Assembly (NCBI RefSeq): GCF_000687715.1
Contig: NZ_JHXD01000008.1
Location: 1 to 64,000, forward strand
Direction of reading: 5' to 3'
Source: Xylanibacter ruminicola Ga6B6
GTDB lineage: Bacteria > Bacteroidota > Bacteroidia > Bacteroidales > Bacteroidaceae
Length of the DNA: 64,000 nucleotides
The notes under the pieces are model-generated. The model was not told the DNA's origin and made no database searches. It saw only the letters and a list, made by a program, of their open reading frames with translations. A program made the translations under genes and the position numbers. Shown one piece after another: positions 31,361 through 41,039 of the stretch. Position 1 is the stretch's first letter; each line of letters starts with the position of its first letter.

Positions 31361-32920
31361 TTATCTTTTCTTTCCTGTTAATGTAATCAGCGGCACAATC
31401 ATCTCTTCCATCGAGATGCCTCCGTGCTGGAACGTGTCGCGATAGTACGATACATAGTAATTATAGTTGTTGGGATAGGCAAAGAACGAGTCGCCCGTGG
31501 CAAACACGTAGCTGGTCGATAGGTTGGGCTGTGGCAGCATGGCCTTGCGGGGCTCCTTGATAACCAGCAGGTTCTTATCATCGTCGTAACTCAGGTTCTT
31601 ACCTAACTTGTAGCGCAGGTTGGTATTGGTGTTGCGGTCACCCACAATCTTTACGGGCTGGGTACAACGTATACTGCCGTGGTCGGTAGTCACAATCACC
31701 TTGCAATCCATCTGCGCCAGCTCGCGGAAGAAGTCGCTGATAACTGAATGGCGGAACCACGACAGGGTTATCGAGCGGTAGGCACTCTCGTTGTTGGCCA
31801 ACTCGCGCACCATCTTCGATTCGGTACGGGCATGGCTCAGCATGTCGATAAAGTTAAACACCACCACATTCAGCGGATGCTTCTCTATCTGTTGCATCTG
31901 CTGCATCAGTTTGTCGGCATCGGCCTGGGTGTTTATCTTGTGATAACTGAAACTCTCCTTACGGCGATAGCGCTCCAGCTGGGTACGAATCAGCGGTTCC
32001 TCGTTCAGGTTCTTACCCTCCTCCTCATCTTCATCTACCCAGAGATCGGGGAACATTTCCTGTATCTTGTTGGGCATCAATCCGCTGAAGATGGCGTTGC
32101 GCGCATACTGTGTGGCGGTGGGCAGAATGCTGTAATACATGTCTTCGTCGATATCGAAGTAGGCACTCAGCTCGCCCGACAGCACACGCCACTGGTCGTA
32201 ACGGAAGTTATCGAGCACCACCAGGAACACCTTTTCGCCTGCATTAAGCATGGGGAACACCTTGGTTTTAAATATCTCGGGCGAGAGTACTGGCTTACTA
32301 GATGAGCTAGAATTCTCTAGCCAAGCGAGATAATTCTTCTTGATAAACTTGGCAAAGCCGTTGTTGGCCTCCTCCTTCTGCATCTGCAGCATCTCGGTCA
32401 TGGTGCTTTCGGTAGCACTCAACTCCAGCTCCCAGTGTACCAGGCGCTTGTACACCTGCACCCAGTCGTGCCACGTACGGCAGTCCATAATCTGCATGGC
32501 TATCTGCTGAAAGTTCTGCTGATACTGCGATTGTGTGATTTCGGTTTCGATGGCACGGCGATGGATATTCTTCTTCAGCGTAAGCAGTATCTGATTGGGG
32601 TTTACGGGCTTTATCAGATAGTCGGCAATCTTCTGCCCGATGGCCTGTTCCATAATATTCTCCTCCTCGCTCTTGGTAACCATCACCACAGTGATCGAGG
32701 GATTAATCTCCTTGAGTTTGCGCAGGGTTTCAAGTCCGCTGATACCAGGCATCTGCTCATCCAGCAGTACCAGGTCGAAGTTGCGCTGACGGCACAGATC
32801 GAGGGCATCGGTACCGTTGCTAACGGTCACGATTTCATAGCCTTTCTTCTCGAGGAACATGATGTGTGCCCTCAGTTGCTCAATCTCGTCGTCTACCCAA
32901 AGTAGTAATCCGTTTGTCAT
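31361..32920 (-). CDS. porX: T9SS response regulator with PglZ domain
   Basis: 519 residues. A CheY-like receiver (1-125) has D10-D11, phospho-acceptor D54 in VLLDEQMPG and the K of YLIKPV. From about 190 it carries a PglZ/alkaline-phosphatase-like domain ([16 protein letters not shown], then [10 protein letters not shown] with metal ligands). This is the PorX architecture known to control type IX secretion in Porphyromonas and related bacteria. It lies 15 nt after porW and co-occurs here with sorting-type tails on proteins at 13418 and 15297. Confidence 0.92.
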   Translation of the reverse strand: MTNGLLLWVDDEIEQLRAHIMFLEKKGYEIVTVSNGTDALDLCRQRNFDLVLLDEQMPGISGLETLRKLKEINPSITVVMVTKSEEENIMEQAIGQKIADYLIKPVNPNQILLTLKKNIHRRAIETEITQSQYQQNFQQIAMQIMDCRTWHDWVQVYKRLVHWELELSATESTMTEMLQMQKEEANNGFAKFIKKNYLAWLENSSSSSKPVLSPEIFKTKVFPMLNAGEKVFLVVLDNFRYDQWRVLSGELSAYFDIDEDMYYSILPTATQYARNAIFSGLMPNKIQEMFPDLWVDEDEEEGKNLNEEPLIRTQLERYRRKESFSYHKINTQADADKLMQQMQQIEKHPLNVVVFNFIDMLSHARTESKMVRELANNESAYRSITLSWFRHSVISDFFRELAQMDCKVIVTTDHGSIRCTQPVKIVGDRNTNTNLRYKLGKNLSYDDDKNLLVIKEPRKAMLPQPNLSTSYVFATGDSFFAYPNNYNYYVSYYRDTFQHGGISMEEMIVPLITLTGKKR

Positions 32921-32935
32921 ATATCTATCTGTTGT

Positions 32936-35770
32936 TTACCAAAAATCATCATCAAAATCCAGCACCTTCTGCTGCTTTTTCTGCGTGGCAGGTGCGGGTT
33001 GTTCGGCGGGCTTGGCTGGCAGCTCGTCTTCGATATCGGGCGCATCTACTGCCTCGGGGTTTATCAGCAGATTATCCTTACTAACCTGCATGGGTGCCAG
33101 CTCGCGCTCGTAAAACTGCTGGTACTCGTCGTAGGTGTACTGGGTACCCAGCAGGGGCAGATTCTGCTCGCTAACAATCAGGCGCATGGTGCGAGCCGTG
33201 TAGCGTCGCAGGGTTTCGTTGTCGTACAGCATACGGGCGTACTGCAGGGCCTCGTCGTAACTCAGGAATCCGCTTACTATCATACGATTCAGCTCGCCGT
33301 TCTGGTCTATCTGTATCTCGAAGTTGCGCACCAGGAAGTTGGTAAAGTTATAGCGTGCCAACTCGAACAGCAGCTGATTCTGGTTTACCGAATCGGGCTG
33401 ATACACCAGCATAAACAGGTAGTGCGAAGTACGTTCGGTGCTCAGGGTATCGGTGGTGGCCGAATCGCGCTTCAGCACAATGTCGCGCTGGGTCCACACA
33501 TCGCCGATATCAAACTTACCGCCACGCAGCTTACGGCCATCCTGCACACCTTTAATAATCATACCTGCCAGCGGACTCACCTCGCTGTCGGGGTACTTTT
33601 CTACCACCTTGTTCAACTGCTCCAGACAAGCATCGCCGTCGCCCTCGTTCAGCAGACTCAAACCGCTGATAAACACAAATTTATCGCGGTGGACGCCCTG
33701 GGCAAAGCGGGTGGCAGATAGCTGGGTGTTATGCTTTACTGCCTCAAAGTCATCGTGCTTAAAGGCATCGTAAGTGGCAGCATAGAGCGAATCTTCCATC
33801 TGCTCGCCAAAGCGGGCATTCTCGGCATAGTACGGGTCGGCTATCAGCAAGGTGTATTCGTTATCGGGGTAGTCGTCCTTTAGGCGGGCTAAGCACTCGG
33901 CAGCCTCAGCCGTGCGACCTTGACGCGAGTAAAGCAGCCACAAGTGATACCATGCCTCGGGGTTATGCTCGTAGTCGGGATAATCGGTAGTCAGCCTGCG
34001 CAGGTAACGCTCGCTGGTATTCAGGCGCTCCATCTTATCCTTCAGGATAATGCCTGCATGTAACAAGCCATCCTTGATGATATCGTGACAGGCGGCTTGC
34101 TGCTCCTCGGTAAATGGGATTTGCGCCAGATAGTAGGCACGGTTATGGGGATCGAGGGCGGTACTATCGATGGGGGCAGCGGATTTGGTGCTGTCATTCG
34201 TCACGATTGTCATGTCATCGCCAGCAGACAGACTATCGTTAGCCGCTTCGCCCGATGGCTGGCGAAGAACGGTTTGGTTACTACGACGCCAGTTGTCGAT
34301 GTTTTCGCGCTTGCCCCATTCGCGCTGGAAGGTGGCCTTACCCTGACTCACAGCCGTTGGGTTATAGAAATACCATGCGCCACCTGCTTGCTGTTGACTA
34401 CCAGAAGCCTGAGGCACAGCGCGTTGTGATGTAGGCTGAAAATTCAGCTCACTTCCGTTTTGCTGTGTATTTGCATTATTTTCCAGCTCCGAATCGCGTG
34501 CCTCTTTTTCCTTTTTCTTCAGTTCGGCTATCACGCGGTCGATGGCTTGCAGGCGCTCTTTCTCGCCCATCCTGGCCAGCTGCAAGAGCGAATCCTGCAA
34601 AAGTACAGCCTCGGTATAGGGCACCAACTCGTCGAGCACCTTTGAACGGCGCGAGAGTTCGTCGTAATCCTTGCGGTCCTTATCCAGCAGTCCGATTGCC
34701 TCGCCATAGCAGCGCTGGGCATCGGCAAATTTTTCCTGTTCCCAATACAGATTGCCAAGGGTAAGCAGCAGCACACCTTTCTCGATACCGTTGCGAGTAG
34801 ATTTCAGGTTACCCTTCTCATAAGCACCAATGGCCTGCAAGGTATCGCCCTGGGCCAGATAGATGTTACCGATGGCATAGTACACCTGGTCGAGATACTC
34901 GGCATTGTTATCGTTGGCGGCCATACGCTTCAGCTTACCTATCATCTGCTTGCCGTTGTTCTTTGCCAGCACTTCGGTCTGCGCTATGCGGGCGTTAAAC
35001 TGCAACTCGTAAGGCGGACTACAGCGTATCACTCGGGCAAAGGCTTTGTAAGCCTCCTCCTGATTGCCCATCAGGTTCTGTATCTGTCCCATCAGGTACC
35101 ACTCGCGGGCACGCTGGGTCTTGCGACGCTCATGCTTGATGGCCTTACGCAGATAGGGCACAGCCTTGGGGTAATCGACCACGCTGATGTAGTAGTTGGC
35201 GTAGGTGTAATCCCAATCCTTAACTGCACGGAAATCCATCGAGTCGCGACTCATGTTACGAATCACGTCCTCGGCATCGTAACGCCAGCCCAACATGGTG
35301 TAGCTTTTAGCCAGCCACGCACGGGCCAGTCCGCTGCGTGCAGGATCGCCCAGGTACAGACGTGCCATATACGAAAAAGTGGCGGCAGCCTCTTCAAACT
35401 GTCCCATCTGGAACTGTGCCTTACCTAGCATCAGCCAAGCCTTCCACAGGAATGGGTTCTGCTCGCGCCCTTTCACCTTAATAGTGTGCCGCTGAATGGC
35501 TTTCTCCATTTTCTCAACCGTTCGCTCGTAGTGCGATTTGCCTATGTCGCGACTCAGTTTGTTGCCAACGGGGTAAAGCGGCAACAGCTCGGTAAAGTTA
35601 TCCTTGTGGCCCTTCTCTTTCTCCAAATTACCATCCAGAAAGGCCATATGACCGTTATAATAGGTGTTATAGCGGGCGTTGAAGGCGTGCCAGAAACGGC
35701 TCTTGGCGGTGTTTTTGTTTTGCGCAAAGCCCATGGTTGCCACCAATGCGACAACCAACACCAAGCCCAT
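32936..35770 (-). CDS. porW: T9SS-associated TPR protein PorW/SprE
   Basis: About 944 residues from the ATG at 35770, which has a GGAGG Shine-Dalgarno six nt upstream; a GTG at 35791 would add seven residues. N-terminal signal sequence MGLVLVVALVATMGFAQ, then the PorW/SprE opening (FWHAFNARYNTYYNGHMAFLDGN in parts), many TPR-like helical repeats (AWLMLGKAQFQMGQFEEA, AWLAKSYTMLGWRYDAED), a Gln/Asn-rich mid-region and a C-terminal domain. PorW links the T9SS trans-envelope complex and is needed for secretion. Unlike described PorW lipoproteins, no lipobox Cys is visible. Confidence 0.88.
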   Translation of the reverse strand: MGLVLVVALVATMGFAQNKNTAKSRFWHAFNARYNTYYNGHMAFLDGNLEKEKGHKDNFTELLPLYPVGNKLSRDIGKSHYERTVEKMEKAIQRHTIKVKGREQNPFLWKAWLMLGKAQFQMGQFEEAAATFSYMARLYLGDPARSGLARAWLAKSYTMLGWRYDAEDVIRNMSRDSMDFRAVKDWDYTYANYYISVVDYPKAVPYLRKAIKHERRKTQRAREWYLMGQIQNLMGNQEEAYKAFARVIRCSPPYELQFNARIAQTEVLAKNNGKQMIGKLKRMAANDNNAEYLDQVYYAIGNIYLAQGDTLQAIGAYEKGNLKSTRNGIEKGVLLLTLGNLYWEQEKFADAQRCYGEAIGLLDKDRKDYDELSRRSKVLDELVPYTEAVLLQDSLLQLARMGEKERLQAIDRVIAELKKKEKEARDSELENNANTQQNGSELNFQPTSQRAVPQASGSQQQAGGAWYFYNPTAVSQGKATFQREWGKRENIDNWRRSNQTVLRQPSGEAANDSLSAGDDMTIVTNDSTKSAAPIDSTALDPHNRAYYLAQIPFTEEQQAACHDIIKDGLLHAGIILKDKMERLNTSERYLRRLTTDYPDYEHNPEAWYHLWLLYSRQGRTAEAAECLARLKDDYPDNEYTLLIADPYYAENARFGEQMEDSLYAATYDAFKHDDFEAVKHNTQLSATRFAQGVHRDKFVFISGLSLLNEGDGDACLEQLNKVVEKYPDSEVSPLAGMIIKGVQDGRKLRGGKFDIGDVWTQRDIVLKRDSATTDTLSTERTSHYLFMLVYQPDSVNQNQLLFELARYNFTNFLVRNFEIQIDQNGELNRMIVSGFLSYDEALQYARMLYDNETLRRYTARTMRLIVSEQNLPLLGTQYTYDEYQQFYERELAPMQVSKDNLLINPEAVDAPDIEDELPAKPAEQPAPATQKKQQKVLDFDDDFW

Positions 35771-35804
35771 ATATCGCCTCCATCGTATCACTATTCACTA
35801 ATCA

Positions 35805-35999
35805 CTATTCACTAATACTCTTCTGTTTCTTCTCCTCAAGCAGGCAGTGTATCTTGCACGAGCCCTCGTCGGCGGCTGTGCAGGTAGAGCAGTCGTGACC
35901 TTGCTCAATCACATCCTCGCTCTTATCAAACCAGTTGGCCACCAAGGCTATCAGGCCCAGCACCAACAACATGCCTATACATACTAATGCAAACGTCAT
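35805..35999 (-). CDS. Small membrane protein with Cys-rich tail
   Basis: 64 residues. One N-terminal transmembrane helix (ALVCIGMLLVLGLIALVANWF), then a soluble tail with DCSTC...GSCKIHCLLEEKK, four cysteines that could bind metal or an Fe-S centre. Not assigned to a known family. It sits between aroA (25 nt) and porW (34 nt to the chosen ATG) in one operon. Confidence 0.65.
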   Translation of the reverse strand: MTFALVCIGMLLVLGLIALVANWFDKSEDVIEQGHDCSTCTAADEGSCKIHCLLEEKKQKSISE

Positions 36000-36024
36000 C
36001 GTCTATAAATAATTTTGTGTTAGT

Positions 36025-37275
36025 TTAATCCTCAATGTTGAATCCTACCAGCTTCAGGTCGTCCCAGAACTTAGGGTACGACTTGGTAACTACCTGCGGA
36101 TTATTGATAATCAGGCCCTGCTGGCGCAAAGCATAAGGCGCAAAGGCCAATGCCATGCGATGGTCTTCGTAAGTGTCGATACCAGCCTGCAGGTCGGGTT
36201 CGCAACGCTCGCCATCCCAGTACAGCTCGCTGTCGTTAGCATCGTGAATCACGTAGCCCAACTTCAGCATCTCTTTCTTCAGAGCAGCAATACGGTCGGT
36301 CTCCTTGATTTTCAGGGTTGAGAGCCCCTTGAAGTGGAAGGGGATATCGAGTGCGGCACAGGTAACCACAAAGGTCTGCGCCAGGTCGGGGGCATTCACA
36401 AAGTCGTACTCCAACTTGCCCACGCCACGACCGTTCTTCTTCAGTGTCACCATCTGCGGGATACCCTTTTTCTGGGTTTCGAAGGTGGTCTTCACACCCA
36501 GCAGGCTGAAAATATAGCGGGTGGATGAATCGCCCTGCATCGAGCCATCCATCAGTCCCGTCAGCTTAACTTCGGCATCGCGATCCTTGCTCAGCGCCAC
36601 CATCTCATACCAGTAGCTGGCACCGCTCCAGTCGCTCTCAATATAGTAATCGCGACTCTTGTAAGGCTTGTGGGCCACGGTAATCGTATCGGCTGAACTC
36701 CATTTGGCTTCGGCACCAAACTCGCCCATCATCCACAGCGTAAGGTCGATGTAAGGGCGCGAGATGATATCGCCTGTAAGCTGCAGCGTAAGTCCATCCT
36801 CCAGCATCGGACCAATCATGAGCAGGGCCGAAATGTACTGCGAGCTCACGTTGCCAGGGATAGAAAGTTCGCCACCTTGCAGCTTATTGCCAGTGATTCG
36901 TAGGGGTGGGAATCCCTCCTGCCCCACATACTCTATCTGTGCACCCAACTTGCGCAGGGCATCAACCAGGATAGCTATGGGGCGGTGCTGCATGCGCTCG
37001 GTACCAGTAATCACATGGGTGCCGCGCATCACGCTCAGGTAGGCCGTCATAAATCGCATGGCGGTACCGGCAGCTTTGATATTAATTTCGTCGGGCATGT
37101 ATCGCAGCGCCTCGATAATCACCTCGGTATCGTCGCAATCACTCAGGTTCTGAGGCAGATTACGACCTCCGCTAAGGGCATAGATAATGAGCGCACGGTT
37201 GGATATGCTTTTTGATGCTGGCAACTGGATGGTCTGAGCCAAACGTTCAGGTGCCGTAAGTTTATATTGCTTCAT
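36025..37275 (-). CDS. aroA: 3-phosphoshikimate 1-carboxyvinyltransferase (EPSP synthase)
   Basis: 416 residues from MKQYKLTAPERLAQ. ASKSISNRALI (PEP/shikimate binding), GTAMRFMTAYLS, RPIAILVDALRKLGAQI and KETDRIAALKKE with DHRMALAFA are all present. It catalyses the penultimate chorismate step. Start chosen because the -7 box TATCTTTG at 37304-37311 rules out the far-upstream start at 37347. First gene of the operon that includes porW, porX and tsaE. Confidence 0.95.
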   Translation of the reverse strand: MKQYKLTAPERLAQTIQLPASKSISNRALIIYALSGGRNLPQNLSDCDDTEVIIEALRYMPDEINIKAAGTAMRFMTAYLSVMRGTHVITGTERMQHRPIAILVDALRKLGAQIEYVGQEGFPPLRITGNKLQGGELSIPGNVSSQYISALLMIGPMLEDGLTLQLTGDIISRPYIDLTLWMMGEFGAEAKWSSADTITVAHKPYKSRDYYIESDWSGASYWYEMVALSKDRDAEVKLTGLMDGSMQGDSSTRYIFSLLGVKTTFETQKKGIPQMVTLKKNGRGVGKLEYDFVNAPDLAQTFVVTCAALDIPFHFKGLSTLKIKETDRIAALKKEMLKLGYVIHDANDSELYWDGERCEPDLQAGIDTYEDHRMALAFAPYALRQQGLIINNPQVVTKSYPKFWDDLKLVGFNIED

Positions 37276-37303
37276 TTCTTGTATATGTCGTTCTAATTGC
37301 ATG

Positions 37304-37311
37304 CAAAGATA
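37304..37311 (-). promoter_or_regulatory. -7 box of the aroA-porW-porX-tsaE operon
   Basis: TATCTTTG on the minus strand, 28 nt before the chosen aroA ATG. Confidence 0.6.
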
Positions 37312-37406
37312 CGCATTTTCGGGCACTAAGCGCTCATTTTTACACATTTTATTACTATTATCCTCTTAATGTGTGTTAATCCTTGTGCGGTTTCGTAATC
37401 TTTTTG

Positions 37407-37414
37407 TACTTTTG
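37407..37414 (+). promoter_or_regulatory. -7 box of the pectate lyase gene
   Basis: TACTTTTG, 29 nt before the ATG at 37444. Confidence 0.6.
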
Positions 37415-37443
37415 CACCCACGAACAAAACAATTTAAAATAGT

Positions 37444-38526
37444 ATGAACTACATTAAAACTACTCTACTGGCAGCCATCATTGGCCTCATGCCTATCGTA
37501 CCAGCTAACGCACAAAGTGACAAGGTACTGAAAGAAAAGAATCCCGAGTTTTTCAAAACCGAAGAAGCTCGCCGTATCGGCGACCAGCTACTGATTTGGC
37601 AGCGCAACACGGGCGGCTGGCCCAAGAACGTCGACATGGTGACACCACTCTCCAACCAGCAGCGCGAGGTGATCATCAAGGATAAGCAGGTGACCGACGA
37701 CTCGACAATCGACAACGGTGCTACCACCATGCAGATGAACTTCCTGGCGCGATTGTATCAGCAGACCAAGGATGAGCACTATCGCGAGGCTTTCAAGAAG
37801 GGTGTAAACTACATTCTGGATGGACAGTACGAAAACGGCGGATGGCCACAGTTCTGGCCAACCCAGCGCGACTATCAGGTGCAGATAACCTACAACGACG
37901 ATGCTATTGTGAATATTCTGACCATGATGCGCGACATACTGAATGGTAAAGAGCAGTATGCCGGATTAAGCGACGAGAAGCTGAACGCACAGATCGAAAA
38001 GTCGTTTAAGAAAGGTATTGAATGCATTCTGAACACGCAGATAAAGGTTGACGACACGCTGACCGTTTGGTGCCAGCAGCACGACCGCAAGACACTCTAC
38101 CCTACTTATGCCCGCGCCTACGAGCTGCCATCATACTGCTCGATGGAGAGTGCCGGCATCGTACGATTCCTGATGAGCCTGCCCCACCCCGACGAGCGAG
38201 TACGCCGCTCGATCAACAGCGCTATGGCTTGGTTTGAGAAGAATAAGATTACAGGCTACCGACTTGTGAAGATTGGTAAGAAGGGGGAACCAGGAGCCGA
38301 CACCCGACTGGTACCCGACCCCAAAGCCGGTCCACTATGGGCACGATTCTACGACTTGCTAAACTGCCAGCCGTTTGTATGCGACCGCGATGGCATGCCC
38401 CGCAAGCACCTTTCGGACATCGGCCCAGAGCGCCGCAATGGCTACAGCTGGTACAACGACCGCCCAGCAACGCTGTATGAAAAGTACGAAAAATGGAAAA
38501 ATAAGTGGGAAAACAAGAAAAAGTAA
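37444..38526 (+). CDS. pelA: PL10 family pectate lyase
   Basis: 360 residues. Signal peptide 1-23 (ending ANAQ). The (alpha/alpha)-barrel PL10 signatures are LIWQRNTGGWPKNVDM, DDSTIDNGATTMQMNFLARLYQ (in parts), GGWPQFWPTQRDYQVQITYND and YELPSYCSMESAGI. It cleaves de-esterified homogalacturonan by beta-elimination in the periplasm or outside the cell. It has its own promoter and no adjacent SusCD, so it appears to be a stand-alone pectinase. No sorting-type tail: the C-terminus is Lys-rich. Confidence 0.9.
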   Translation: MNYIKTTLLAAIIGLMPIVPANAQSDKVLKEKNPEFFKTEEARRIGDQLLIWQRNTGGWPKNVDMVTPLSNQQREVIIKDKQVTDDSTIDNGATTMQMNFLARLYQQTKDEHYREAFKKGVNYILDGQYENGGWPQFWPTQRDYQVQITYNDDAIVNILTMMRDILNGKEQYAGLSDEKLNAQIEKSFKKGIECILNTQIKVDDTLTVWCQQHDRKTLYPTYARAYELPSYCSMESAGIVRFLMSLPHPDERVRRSINSAMAWFEKNKITGYRLVKIGKKGEPGADTRLVPDPKAGPLWARFYDLLNCQPFVCDRDGMPRKHLSDIGPERRNGYSWYNDRPATLYEKYEKWKNKWENKKK

Positions 38527-38558
38527 CCAAAAAATTTGGTTAGTTCAAAAAAACCACG

Positions 38559-38566
38559 TACCTTTG
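38559..38566 (+). promoter_or_regulatory. -7 box of tRNA-Pro
   Basis: TACCTTTG, 45 nt before the mature 5' end. Confidence 0.55.
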
Positions 38567-38611
38567 CACCCGCATTCGGCGATAACGGCTGGGTGCAAGT
38601 CGAAAACGGAT

Positions 38612-38684
38612 CGGGATTTAGCGCAGTTGGTAGCGCACACGTCTGGGGGGCGCGAGGTCGCTGGTTCGAGTCCAGTAATCCCGA
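38612..38684 (+). tRNA. tRNA-Pro (GGG)
   Basis: Cloverleaf: acceptor CGGGATT / AATCCCG, D stem GCGC / GCGC, anticodon loop CTGGGGG (GGG), T arm GCTGG TTCGAGT CCAGT, discriminator A, no encoded CCA. The anticodon stem CACGT / GCGCG holds one A-C mismatch (28-42). The T-arm and acceptor 3' end (38668 onward) are the attachment core of the integrative element. The gene remains intact after integration. Confidence 0.92.
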
Positions 38685-38686
38685 CA
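38668..38686 (+). other. Left attachment site (attL core)
   Basis: 19-bp GAGTCCAGTAATCCCGACA within the tRNA-Pro 3' end, repeated exactly at 48305-48323. Confidence 0.92.
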
Positions 38687-38695
38687 GAAAGAAAG

Positions 38696-38729
38696 ACGGA
38701 AGTAACTGATAATCAGCTACTTCCGTTTT
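38696..38729 (+). terminator. Terminator downstream of tRNA-Pro, supplied by the element
   Basis: ACGGAAGTA-a-CTGAT / ATCAG-c-TACTTCCGT, then TTTTA. It replaces the host terminator, now displaced to 48330. Confidence 0.85.
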
Positions 38730-38731
38730 AT

Positions 38732-38804
38732 TTAATCACCTTTTTAATCACTTTTTGGTTGCTTTTGTATTTCACGCAAATGATTATCCTCATTTCACGC
38801 AAAT
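38732..38804. repeat. Left-end arm-type repeats
   Basis: TTAATCACC at 38732 and TTAATCACT at 38744, then TTTCACGCAAAT at 38770 and 38793. Counterparts in the same orientation lie at the right end. Confidence 0.75.
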
Positions 38805-38869
38805 CCATTACCAGACCATTATTTTGCCTTTTTTTTCCTTAATTCAATACATTACTCACTTTTTTTGTG

Positions 38870-38877
38870 TATCTTTG
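38870..38877 (+). promoter_or_regulatory. -7 box of the methylase/DUF262 operon
   Basis: TATCTTTG, 25 nt before the ATG at 38903. Confidence 0.6.
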
Positions 38878-38902
38878 TAGCCGTAATAAGTAACAATCAT
38901 AT

Positions 38903-39898
38903 ATGGCTAACAAGAATCTCAATGCAGCGAAAGAGGCAAAGAAGGATGAGTTCTACACCCAGCTGGAGGACATCAACAATGAACTGCGTCATTACCGTGA
39001 GCATTTCAGTGGTAAGACGGTATTGTGTAACTGCGATGACCCACGTATATCGAACTTCTTCACATACTTTGCCTACAATTTCGAGTTCCTGGGCTTGAAG
39101 CGACTTATCACGACATGTTATAAGAACCAGGATATGGACCTGTTCAGTCAGAACAAAAGCGAGCAAGCCATTTATCTTATCTACGATGGCGACAAGAACG
39201 GCAACAACATTCCAGACCCAGAAGAGATAGGCATTCATCCACTTAAAGGAGATGGAGATTTTCGTAGTCGTGAGTGTATCGAACTTCTAAAACAGGCAGA
39301 CATTGTGGTAACGAATCCACCATTCTCACTCTTCCGTGAGTATGTGGCACAGCTGATGGAATATGACAAGAAGTTCTTAATTATTGGAAATCAAAACGCT
39401 GTGACGTATAGAGAGGTATTTCCTCTAATTATGGAGAATAAGATTTGGCTGGGTTATAAATCTGGAGATATGGCATTTAAAGTTCCAGCGGATTCAGAGC
39501 CACGAGCCATAAGATACTGGCAAGATGAAACAGGTCAGAAGTGGCGTAGTATGGGTAACATCTGTTGGTTCACAAACCTGGATATTGAAAAACGTCATGA
39601 AGACTTAATCCTCTATAAAAACTATAGCTGTGAAGAGTATCCTCAATATGACAATTACAAGGCGATTGAGGTTAGCAAGACTTCAGAAATACCAGGTGAT
39701 TATGATGGCGTTATGGGTGTCCCTATAACTTTCCTGGATAAATATAATCCAGAACAGTTTGAAATTATTGGAGCTACTGAGAATGAAGCTACAGATAAAG
39801 TGAAGGCTTTAAGAATACCTGGTTTCATTAAATATGATAGACCATATATTAATGGTATAAGAAAGTATGCAAGAATCCTCATTCGCAAAAAGAAATAG
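38903..39898 (+). CDS. EcoRI-family adenine-specific DNA methyltransferase
   Basis: 331 residues, matching the M.EcoRI-like family in size. AAKEAKKDEFYTQLEDI and FSGKTVLCNCDDPRISNFFTYFA form the family N-terminal region. N138-P-P-F141 in ADIVVTNPPFSLFREY is catalytic motif IV for N6-adenine methylation. The rest (WRSMGNICWFTNLDIEKRHEDL in parts, KARILIRKK-like tail) is family-typical. M.EcoRI methylates GAATTC, but this protein's specificity cannot be read from sequence. Its stop is 2 nt before a DUF262-HNH gene, in place of an EcoRI-type endonuclease, suggesting a modification-linked defence pair. Confidence 0.88.
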   Translation: MANKNLNAAKEAKKDEFYTQLEDINNELRHYREHFSGKTVLCNCDDPRISNFFTYFAYNFEFLGLKRLITTCYKNQDMDLFSQNKSEQAIYLIYDGDKNGNNIPDPEEIGIHPLKGDGDFRSRECIELLKQADIVVTNPPFSLFREYVAQLMEYDKKFLIIGNQNAVTYREVFPLIMENKIWLGYKSGDMAFKVPADSEPRAIRYWQDETGQKWRSMGNICWFTNLDIEKRHEDLILYKNYSCEEYPQYDNYKAIEVSKTSEIPGDYDGVMGVPITFLDKYNPEQFEIIGATENEATDKVKALRIPGFIKYDRPYINGIRKYARILIRKKK

Positions 39899-39900
39899 AT

Positions 39901-41010
39901 ATGGAAATTAAACTTCAATCAATTCAAGTGCGTGACCTGGTTGCGGGTTATGTTAATGATGTCAATAAAGGTGTGTGGGGCTATGGCAGTAGACTTGACA
40001 TCAGACCTCCGTATCAGCGTGAGTTTCGATATGAATTAAAACAAAAACAGGCAGTTATAAATACTATTCTTAAAGGATTTCCACTCAATATTATGTATTG
40101 GAGTGTGGTTGGTGATGGCAGATACGAAATGATAGATGGTCAGCAGCGAACATTAAGTATATGTGAGTATCGTTACCATGACTTCCATATCGTTGACCCA
40201 GAACGTGGTACGCTGTATTTCGGTTCGTTAACTGATGAAGAAAAGGAACGCTTCTTAGATTATGAACTATCGGTTTACATTTGTACTGGCACTGATAAAG
40301 AAAAATTAGACTGGTTCCGTGTTATTAATATTGCTGGTGAACGTTTGCTTGACCAGGAACTCCTCAATGCCATTTATGTTGGTCCATTTATAAGTGATGC
40401 ACGTAGTCACTTCTCTAAAAATGGATGCCCTGCTTATAAGATAGCAAGTGATTTGCTCAATGGTAACGCTATAGAACAGGCTTATTTGTCAACCGTATTG
40501 CACTGGGCTGCTCGTCGAGATGGAATTAAAGATGTAAGCGAATATATGTCGCTGCATCAATACGATGCCAATGCCAACCAGCTATGGGCTTACTTTTCGG
40601 CTGTAGTGACATGGGTTCGTTCTACGTTTATCAAGTATCGTAAGGAGATGAAGGGACTGGATTGGGGCATGCTTTATGATACTTACCATGAACAGATATA
40701 CGATACCGCCGAGCTTGAACAACGAATTCACGACTTGATGGAGGATGACGAGATAATGAAGAAGTCTGGTATCTATAGCTATGTTCTCAGTGGCGATTTG
40801 CGTGACCTCTCGTTTAGAACCTTCGACAAGAAACAGAAGCGTGAAGCCTACGAACGACAAGGTGGTATCTGTCCTCTTTGTGGTGGGCACTTTGAACTGG
40901 AAGAAATGGAAGGTGACCACATAACCCCATGGAAAGAAGGTGGCGTTACAACCGCAGAAAACTGCCAGATGTTATGTAAGGATTGTAACAGAAAGAAGGG
41001 GGCAAAATAG
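39901..41010 (+). CDS. DUF262-HNH endonuclease-like protein
   Basis: 369 residues. The N-terminal DUF262 (ParB/GmrSD-N-like) domain has RPPYQREFRYELKQKQAVI and the hallmark D79-G-Q-Q-R83, used for NTP hydrolysis in relatives. The C-terminal HNH (about 325-369) has CPLCG, EGDHITPWKEGG, and N-x-Q-x-LC-x-x-CN-R-K with four Cys for a structural zinc. This is the domain pair seen in type IV/GmrSD- and BrxU-like restriction factors. It is coupled to the upstream adenine methylase, so it probably cuts DNA according to methylation state. Direction (against modified or unmodified DNA) is unknown. Confidence 0.85.
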   Translation: MEIKLQSIQVRDLVAGYVNDVNKGVWGYGSRLDIRPPYQREFRYELKQKQAVINTILKGFPLNIMYWSVVGDGRYEMIDGQQRTLSICEYRYHDFHIVDPERGTLYFGSLTDEEKERFLDYELSVYICTGTDKEKLDWFRVINIAGERLLDQELLNAIYVGPFISDARSHFSKNGCPAYKIASDLLNGNAIEQAYLSTVLHWAARRDGIKDVSEYMSLHQYDANANQLWAYFSAVVTWVRSTFIKYRKEMKGLDWGMLYDTYHEQIYDTAELEQRIHDLMEDDEIMKKSGIYSYVLSGDLRDLSFRTFDKKQKREAYERQGGICPLCGGHFELEEMEGDHITPWKEGGVTTAENCQMLCKDCNRKKGAK

Positions 41011-41039
41011 CATTCTAATCATCGAATTCAACTGGGGTA

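Noticed and set aside
31748..32305. Plus-strand ORF of 185 codons
   Set aside because: Antisense shadow of porX.
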